From positions 1,757,894-1,821,893 of the forward strand of contig VZQC01006697.1 in NCBI GenBank assembly GCA_009823505.1: 64,000 nt of DNA. The letters are read 5' to 3'. The DNA comes from Rhizomys pruinosus (lineage: Eukaryota; Chordata; Mammalia; Rodentia; Spalacidae). Made by a program: the position numbers and the translations under genes. Below, piece by piece: positions 54,658 to 64,000 of the stretch (its first letter is position 1; the number at the start of each line of letters is the position of its first letter). Below the pieces are notes generated by a model. The model had not been told where the DNA came from. It searched no databases and was given only the letters and a program-made list of their open reading frames with translations.

Positions 54658-57460
54658 AGTTCAGCGTGTAACCTTAACCTAAAACACAGCAAGAATCTGG
54701 TTGCCTGAACTATTTTAAGTTAAAGAGCCAGATGTTTTTAGTCAGGTTATCCTGACAAGACTTGACCTAAACTTCGTTTTTATTGGTCATAACAACAGTC
54801 CAATTGTGTTCTTGGCCAATTTTGTCCAACGGACAAAGGAAAAGCAAAGTCAACGACACCATTATCTTGTCAAGATCAAATGGTTTTACTATTGTGGCAG
54901 AAGCGGGAAAACTTTATTGAGAAAAAAAAAAAAAAAAAAAAAAGAAAAAGCAAGCAAGAAAAAAAAAAAAGATGCTCTGGGGTCCGTGTGGCTCCATGAG
55001 ACGCCACGTCCGCTCTTCAGTGAAGAAGCTGCTTTAGAGTCTCACAGAAAACTTTTGACTGTATTTATTTATTGTTGCAAAAAAGACGCTTTTTTATTGC
55101 TGCCCTCATTTGTCAGCTAATTATTTTTTCTTATAAAATCCACCCCCAGTTCCATATATCCATCCTGTATCTTATCATGATTCCTGTAGGTAAAGTACAA
55201 GACGACCTCTAGGTGTCTTTTCTTTCTATGAAAGGAGCTGCTATGTACACATGTGCACACACACAACTGGGAATCAACAATGAGTTTTATTGTTCACGGT
55301 AGAGAAAAATTAAGCTTGCAAAAATGTTGGGCTCAGTGGTCCTGGACTACAGACTTCGTTGCCTTGAATACACCAGTATAATTTGTTACTTACTCCGCAC
55401 CAGGCTGAAATGAGCAAAATCTATTTGAAGGTATCTTGTTTGTAAACATTTGTCAGATTCTAATTTTTTTCTTTTGTATTAAAATTCAACTATGGATGTA
55501 TATGAATCGAAATAAATGGAGATCATTTTTCTCCCACAGATGGAGGTCTCTTTGAATATGCGCTAATGATTTTCTCTCAACCTTTGCGGGGGAGGGAAGG
55601 TTGCCAGGAATGGTAGGTAGGTAGGTAGGCAGCAGGTCAGGTCAGACTGGAGTTTCTCCAGGATAGCAGTGCCCTTTCCTTTCAGAATCCCAGCCCGTTG
55701 TCACCATGTCAGAGGAAATCTCCAGGAGCTGACCCTGTTCCATCAGTTGATCATACCTGTAACAACGCTAATACAACACAGTACACATTGCCTGCATCCA
55801 TGCTCTGTGACTGTAGGCAAATTACCAGTTAGCGACAGCTACTTTTAGTGTATGAAGGGCATTTTTTTAGATGACCTTGTCACTTTGTACTCTTCATTGG
55901 CTGTTTGGATTTGTTTGGAGTTCTGTTTGTTCCACACAGGGAAGAGGAGTACAAGTACTGGGGAGGCCATGGAAAGAGCAGACAAAGGTGTGTTTTGTGT
56001 TCTGACCCTGCCCATTGTGGTTCTGCTGTCATAATGGCTTCTGTAAAACTCCCAGAGCTGGATTATACATGCAGCTTTGCAAAAACTTCCCTAGACTTTG
56101 CACTAATTCATATTAGCTTTGTCCTACTGAGTTCTGGAATTTACCTAGTTTTTGTTTTTTAAAAGTCTCCTGTTTCACGTTGCCCTGCTATGCAAAACCT
56201 TTCCCAGACCTTAGTTTCTTAAAACTGTGGCTACAGTTCCCAACTCTTATGACAGGCTCAGGTGTATAGGTTCCTCTGGGTGTATAGGTTTCCTCAACTG
56301 AAGCCCGTTCCTTTTTGTACAAAGCTCTGCTTACAAACTAAAAACACTAAACTGCTCAATATGGAAACAAGCTTTTGCTTAAAATATTAATATGGAAGTA
56401 GTTAAATACAGCCTATTTTGTCCTTTTAGTTAAAAAATGTTCCATGTTGTATGCACTGTGCTGATGCAAGAATTCTACATTTTACTGAATTGCAATGTTA
56501 TTCTGCATCTCATCATGTCACAGTATTTCTGTGCTATTTATTCATATATATATAAGTATATATGGGCTTAATCATTAAAACTTGTTGCAGCAAGAACTTT
56601 CCTACCTGTAGGCAATAGATTGCTAGGTTTTTAACAAATTGTGGCAAATTCTAAACAATTCTTTTTGTACGTAATAGGACATTTCATCCTAAAAAAATAA
56701 AGTAATGTTTTTGACATTGGATTTTGTGCAGTTTCTAATGAAACAATGGTTGGTTGGTTTGTCAGTTGATATATTTTCTGAAGTTGTTGGTATTGCCAAG
56801 TTGTACAAAAAAGGCAGAATTTTTTGGAAATCCTGAGATCAGGAAGATGTTAATTTCATATATATGTATTTAGTGCTATAAAGACTTGCAATTTCTATCA
56901 CCATATAAATACATTTTATAATTTTATCAAACTATAGAGCTTTAATCTTTCAAAGGGGAATTTTTGAAAAACGTACATTGGTCTTTCCGAAGCTGCTTTT
57001 TTGTGACTGTTCTTTGGCAAGCCTCTGCTATTCAGTGAGCCCTGTGCTGGTTTGCTTTCAGAGAGTCTAGTAATAACATGCACATTTGTGATACCGTTCA
57101 GATATTCCTGCCCCAGTCTTTGGGCCTGTAAGTTGTATTTAATTTACACCAATAGATTTCTTCGGCTAAAAATATTTTTAGTGTTTCCTGTGCTTCATCT
57201 CCAAATTCACAGTCTTTTGAGAACAAAAGAGATATTTTCATAAGGCTTTTTTCTCCTGTCCAAATTTTACAGAGTTTGTATTTACTGTCCTGCAGTGGGC
57301 TAAAGATATTGTGATCTCTTTGGGGTGTTTTCTAAAGGAAAGCTTAATTACCTTTTTATATTTCAAATGGCCTGGTGTACTGTTTAGGGACCATGGAATG
57401 TGTTGCTGTTTGTAACCCTCTTCAAATTTGCAATAAAAGTTATTTCCGTTTCTGTTCACT
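54658..57460 (+). other. BPTF: BPTF 3'UTR
   Basis: AT-rich sequence without SINEs for 2.8 kb, unlike the flanking introns, as expected of a constrained 3'UTR. AATAAA occurs at 55511, 56696 and 57432. The last is followed within 25 bases by a T/G-rich stretch, so the end may be at about 57460, with 56715 as a shorter form. The exact end is inferred. Confidence 0.6.
57432..57437 (+). terminator. Poly(A) signal, probable distal BPTF site
   Basis: AATAAA followed by a U/G-rich stretch (ttatttccgtttctgtt). The repeat-free region ends shortly after it, at 57.67 kb. An alternative proximal AATAAA is at 56696. Confidence 0.5.
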
Positions 57461-57671
57461 TGTACCAGGATAGCTTCCAGCTTCTTTGTGTTTCTGATGT
57501 TATGAGCCAGCCTGGTCCACTCTTGCCACAGTGAGGCTGGTCCCCAGAAGTGTCTGATTTCAAGTTTTTAACAGGAACAGTGATCTCTCCTGGGCAAAGC
57601 CATGGCTGATAAGTCCATGGGGGAAGGTCGCCAGGAAGATTTTCTAGTCTGTAGTCCTTGGGGCACTTTTC

Positions 57672-57892
57672 TTTTTTTTTTTTTTTTTTTTTTGTTTTTG
57701 GTATTGTTGCTTAATTGTTTTATTTTTTTTGGTCTTTCAAGACAGGGTCTCCTTTTAGCTGCAGCTGTCCTGGAACTCACTCTGTAGACCAGGCAGGCCT
57801 TGAACTCACAAAGATCCGCCTGCCTCTGCCTCTGCCTCTGCCTCTGCCTCCCAAGTGCTAGGATTAAAGGCGTGCGCCACCACGCCCGGCTG
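57672..57892 (-). mobile_element. B1 SINE with hexamer expansion, antisense
   Basis: Poly-T, then tcaagacagggtctcc ... cgccaccacgcccggc. The usual cctgcctctgcctccc is expanded to five CTCTGC-type units (57819-57850). Confidence 0.92.
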
Positions 57893-58136
57893 CAGCACTT
57901 TTTCATACTTACTGTTCTCAGAAGATCACATCACTTGATCCAATTTACACCGTATTTCAACAAAAGTAATGCATTTTCAATATGGTAAAGCCCTTTTTTA
58001 ACTTTTTGGCTGCATTTGCAAATACGTCCAAAAACGAGAACTTGCACTGCAGGCAGCATGTCGCCAAGAAAAAAAAAATGTGTTCTAGACCTTTCCATAC
58101 CAAAAGTACAAGTACTTTTCCCGTCCATGAATTTTT

Positions 58137-58382
58137 TATTTTTTTTATTTTTATTTATTTTTTCTTTGTGTATGAGTGTACTGTCTGCACGTAGGTCTGT
58201 GCACCCGTGTCGTGCAATGCCTCGGAGGTCAGAAGAGGGTGTCGGATTCCCCTGGAACTGGAGTTCTCCTGGAATTGGAGCTTCAGACGGTTCTCAGCCG
58301 CCATGTGGGTGCTGGGGATCGAACCCAGGTCCTCTGTAAGAGCGGTCGGCGCTCTTAACCGCTAGGCCATCTCTCCAGCCCC
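58137..58382 (-). mobile_element. B2 SINE (17-bp-duplication subfamily), antisense
   Basis: Complete; target duplication gtccatgaatt at 58122 and 58386. Confidence 0.94.
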
Positions 58383-58890
58383 CCTGTCCATGAATTCTAA
58401 AGGACACATACTATTGAATTCATCTGGAAGGCAACTGAGGATTTTATTTATGAGGGGCTATTATGTGTGCACATAGGTACAAAAGCCCCTAGTCTTTGCA
58501 ACACAAATCCATGTGCTAGGGGGAAAAGTCTCAATAGGACAAAAAAAAATTACAATAAATTAAGGTTTTCCATAAAATTAAAGATTATAACCGAGGTCCT
58601 GTCAGAATAGCGAAAAGGTGATTCTTCTAACCTTTCCTGCTAATTTGGAATTCACAGGGTTCTTTACTGTCTCCCCAAGTTCCAGCCCATCCCTAGTCTG
58701 CCTTGGTTGAGTCTCACTGGTCTTGCCTAGCAGAACCATCCTTGAATGATGGCCCTAATTTTTACAGGCAGTTTCTAAAGCAGCTGGCCTGCATATATAT
58801 CTGGTGGGTACATACTGTGTGACCTCGGAGTATATTGAACATCAGGGATCTAGCATTTGTGTGTGTAAAAGATTTGTGTGTGTGTGTGTG
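58383..58890. other. Intergenic, unique sequence
   Basis: About 500 bp between the BPTF and C17orf58 genes with no recognised repeat or gene. Confidence 0.45.
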
Positions 58891-59067
58891 TATGTATGTA
58901 TGTGTGCGTGTGTGTGTGTGTGTTGTCTCTCTGTATGTGAGTATGCACACATATACAGGTGTTCAAAGAGGCCAGGATGTGCTATCTGATCCCCTAGAGC
59001 TAGAGTTGTGAACTGTGTGCTGAGTGCTGGGAACCAAGCTCCAGTCCTCTGCAAGAATAGCAACACT

Positions 59068-59110
<43 letters not shown>

Positions 59111-59365
59111 TATGAATGTACTGTCTGCATGTAGGTCTGTGCACCTGTGTCATGCAAAGCCGCGGAGATCAGAAGAGGGTGTCGGATTCCCCTGGAACTG
59201 GAGTTCTCCTGGAATTGGAGTTATGGATGGTTCTCAGCTGCCATGTGGGTGCTGGGGATCAAACCCAGGTCCTCTGCAAGAGCAGTCGGTGCTCTTAACT
59301 ACTAGGCTATCTCTCCAGCCCCCAAGAATAGCAACCCTTTTAACTGCTGAGCTATCTTTCCAAAC
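58875..59365 (-). mobile_element. Old B2 interrupted by a young B2
   Basis: An old antisense B2 (58925-59065 and 59324-59365), preceded by a (TG)n, is split by a complete young antisense B2 with a (TTTA)n tail (59066-59322). aagaatagcaac(a/c)ctt on both sides is the target duplication. Confidence 0.9.
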
Positions 59366-59374
59366 TATCCCCCA

Positions 59375-59492
59375 CTTTTTTTTTTTTAGACAGAGTCTCC
59401 TGTAGCCCAGGCTGGCCTTGAACTTGCGGTCTTCCTGCTTCAGCCTCCTAAGCACGAGATTAGAGGTGTATACCACCATGCCTGGCTGTACA
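59375..59492 (-). mobile_element. B1 SINE fragment, antisense
   Basis: tttttagacagagtctcctgtagcccaggctggcc ... accaccatgcctggc, with a central deletion. Confidence 0.8.
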
Positions 59493-60590
59493 GTAGTCTT
59501 TGGCTATTGCTGCTCACTTCCAGGTCAAGTCCCCAGGCTCACTGTAGGCATCTCAGTCCTTTACAGCTAGAGACGCTGAGTGTCTAATTTAAATACTCTG
59601 CATGTGCTTCTTGTGTTCCCTATACCAGACATCTTCGTGAATTCTTGGTGTCTACTCCCAAGTGCTTCAAATTCACTGGAATACACTTTGATCCTCTGGG
59701 GCAGGAGGGACCTGTGAATGTCTTTGTGGACTCAAGTATAAAATCATTAAATTTAGCTGGGAATTGAAGCCTTTTCAAACCAAACAGAAAATGCTTACAG
59801 TTCACTGGTCTGGAAGCTGTCACTTATAAATCCTGTTTCCAGGGTTTGGGAAGCAAGTTTGAGAAGGCTTTTCTCAAACCTTTAGGCCAGGTGAAGCTAA
59901 AGAAAGCCAGGTGCATCCAAGATCTGATTTCAATGCAAGATTTACTGCTTTACAAACACAAACATGATACTTGTTCATTAGAAAAATGACATGAGACCAG
60001 AATGTCTGCTGCTCTGGAATGGCTCCAGTTTGGCACAAAGCATGAGCTCTTGGGAGCACGGAAGCATGAGAACACTCCAGAGCTTACATTTTGAAACCTC
60101 AGGAACATTTGCTTTGAATGATGTTTAAGCCCCTGAAATGTAAAGTTGTAATACTTGGTCTGGGCTCTGACGCTAGTGTCTGCTCTAATATGTAAATTTC
60201 TGACTTCCTACACTTATTCTCACGTACAGAATATAAAACTCGATTTAAATACAAAATTCAGCTTGAAACATAAACTATTCAAAGTTGTATACTGAAATTC
60301 AAGAAATGTTTTGTGAACTATTTCTACTAGAGGATGTATTAAAATAACTTAAAAACAACATACAAAGGAGTGATCTATTGACTGGACAGGTCAAGTGTCT
60401 GAACTGTGTGAATTGCTGTCACTGCTTTGGAGTAACTTTGCGCACTGAGCTCAGGAGCATACCTTTGAGGTGTTCTAAATAAAGTGACAGGGTTGAACAG
60501 CACACTGTTCTTAAGGTTACTGTGGGCCCAATTTCAGAAGACCTTGTTACATGAAGAGGAAGGAGCCTTTCTTACTGCAACTTCCAAGTC
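59493..60590. other. C17orf58 3'UTR or intergenic, unique
   Basis: Repeat-free 1.1 kb immediately downstream of the C17orf58 stop on the minus strand, consistent with a 3'UTR. I did not find a convincing minus-strand poly(A) signal, so the end is not placed. Confidence 0.45.
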
Positions 60591-62765
<2,175 letters not shown>

Positions 62766-62884
62766 TCCCGGCCTGCAGAACCTGAACTCAGAGCCAAGGC
62801 AGGAGGATTGCCGCGAGTTCGAGGCCTGCCTGGGCGACCTCCTGCTTTCCTGACCAGCCAAGGCAATTGTGTTCTGTCTGTAAA

Positions 62885-63035
62885 TAAATAAGGCCGGACG
62901 TTCGTAGTGCGAGCCTTTACTTCCAGCCTTCTAGAGGCATTGGCTGGTGTGTCTCTGTAGGTTCAAGGTCAGCCTGGTCCACGTAGAGTTCGAGACCAGC
63001 CAGGGCTATATAGTGAGACCCTATCTCCAAAATAA
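62885..63035 (+). mobile_element. B1 SINE, sense, diverged
   Basis: ggccggacgttcgtagtgcgagcc ... gttcaaggtcagcctggtcc ... gagaccctatctcc with an (AATA) tail. Confidence 0.8.
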
Positions 63036-63232
63036 ATGAATAAGTAAATCCAAGTATGGAGGTGAGAAAATTCTGTGCACATGGGCAATGAAAGGCCTAA
63101 GGTCATTATTTTGCTAAGGAACCTTTTCAAATCTATAGCCTTTTTGTACAGTCCCCAATAGATTCTAGAATCAAGCATTTCTGATAACTGGTTAAACATT
63201 TTGCCCTTCAATACATATATGTCTGTGTGTAT

Positions 63233-63283
<51 letters not shown>

Positions 63284-64000
63284 CACCTTTTTGCTTTTTA
63301 GTTTGTGGAGAAAGGCCCACGACCAAGCCCTGGAGGAAAAGTCTCATGTTACCGGTTTCTCCTAATTGTTTAAGCACCCCTGACAACAGAACTATTTGGT
63401 TTTCCCATCCATGTTTACACTGTCATCTTGGTCTCTGCAGCATGGAGCGCTTGTGAGTGGATTTTTATCTGGCTTATTGGACACCATTTACTGGTAAACC
63501 GCAGCTTAGAAAGGGTTTTGAAAGCTTGGCTTTGCTGTAGAGGCCCTGGGTTAAGTATAAAAGCATACATTGAATCCATTACTCCTCCCCCACCCATGTC
63601 ATTCTCCTAAATACCATGAAGACACATTTTTAATATTATTAATGATTTTCTCCAGCTCTGCAGACAGGTTGCTGAACAGACTTCAGCCAGCTTGAAATCT
63701 GGGCAATTTTCCATACCCAGTTACACAATATCACCTCCCTGTTTGTCTGGGTCCCAGTGCCCCTCTAGGCAAGCAAGACTCAGAGCCTATGTTTTCTCTC
63801 CATTTGTATTAAAAAGCTTGGTCTGCTTCTTTGTAGCCCTGGTAACACTTCATTTAAGATGATGCATCTTGTCAGATTAGTAATCTTGAAAAATCAGGTT
63901 TCTCCTAGCAGTCATAGCTGGTTATACAGTTCATGATTCTGCAGAGCCGTTGGTCCTGACTCACTGTCCTAAACCAGTGCACAGCTGAATCTAGTTCTCG
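63036..64000. other. C17orf58 upstream/intronic sequence, unique
   Basis: Apart from the (AT)n tract at 63241-63280, I recognise no repeat, and I could not find the missing first C17orf58 exon here. Short frames have no support. Confidence 0.4.
63229..63280. repeat. (CA)n/(TA)n microsatellite
   Basis: acacacacat followed by about 20 AT units. Confidence 0.95.

Overview
This is nuclear DNA from a myomorph rodent. The evidence is dense B1 (7SL-derived), B2 (tRNA-derived) and ID-type SINEs, antisense L1 fragments, long microsatellites, and spliced genes whose exons read as close mammalian orthologues. The commonest B2 family carries a 17-bp internal tandem duplication that I do not associate with standard mouse or rat B2. 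I therefore do not name the species; a muroid or dipodoid outside the house mouse/rat lineage is a guess.

Layout. Bases 1-2832 lie in an intron of BPTF. They hold an antisense L1 fragment, SINEs and, unexpectedly, one intact SENP5 protease exon with both splice sites (1753-1890). Bases 2833-54657 hold the last 21 coding exons of BPTF on the plus strand. BPTF is the large subunit of the NURF chromatin remodeller. All 21 exons have AG/GT borders (the last has only the acceptor), consistent phases and no internal stop, and together encode about 2,089 C-terminal residues. The 3'UTR follows to about 56.7 or 57.46 kb. From 60591 to 62682 on the minus strand are three coding exons of the C17orf58 (UPF0450) orthologue, facing BPTF tail to tail. 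A CpG island covers its most 5' visible exon. Its signal-peptide exon is not visible. The remainder, 62.9-64 kb, is intergenic or intronic and holds a B1 and an AT repeat.

How the parts work together. BPTF binds H3K4me3 through its PHD finger and acetylated histone tails through the adjacent bromodomain, and recruits the ISWI ATPase SMARCA1 to promoters. Two cassette exons here would diversify it: a 54-residue insert (20083-20244) and a 58-residue exon (43840-44013) that turns one PHD finger into two. A third candidate, 53867, would be an alternative last exon changing the C-terminus. The BPTF/C17orf58 neighbourhood is the one I recall from human 17q24, so synteny is conserved. SENP5 belongs elsewhere (human 3q29), so its exon here looks like a DNA-level duplication into a BPTF intron.

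No prokaryotic system, CRISPR array or complete mobile-element coding region is present. The most unusual items are the SENP5 exon, a 150-bp inverted copy of a SINE junction placed 22 bp upstream of a BPTF exon, the PHD cassette exon, and two places where SINEs inserted serially into the same target.
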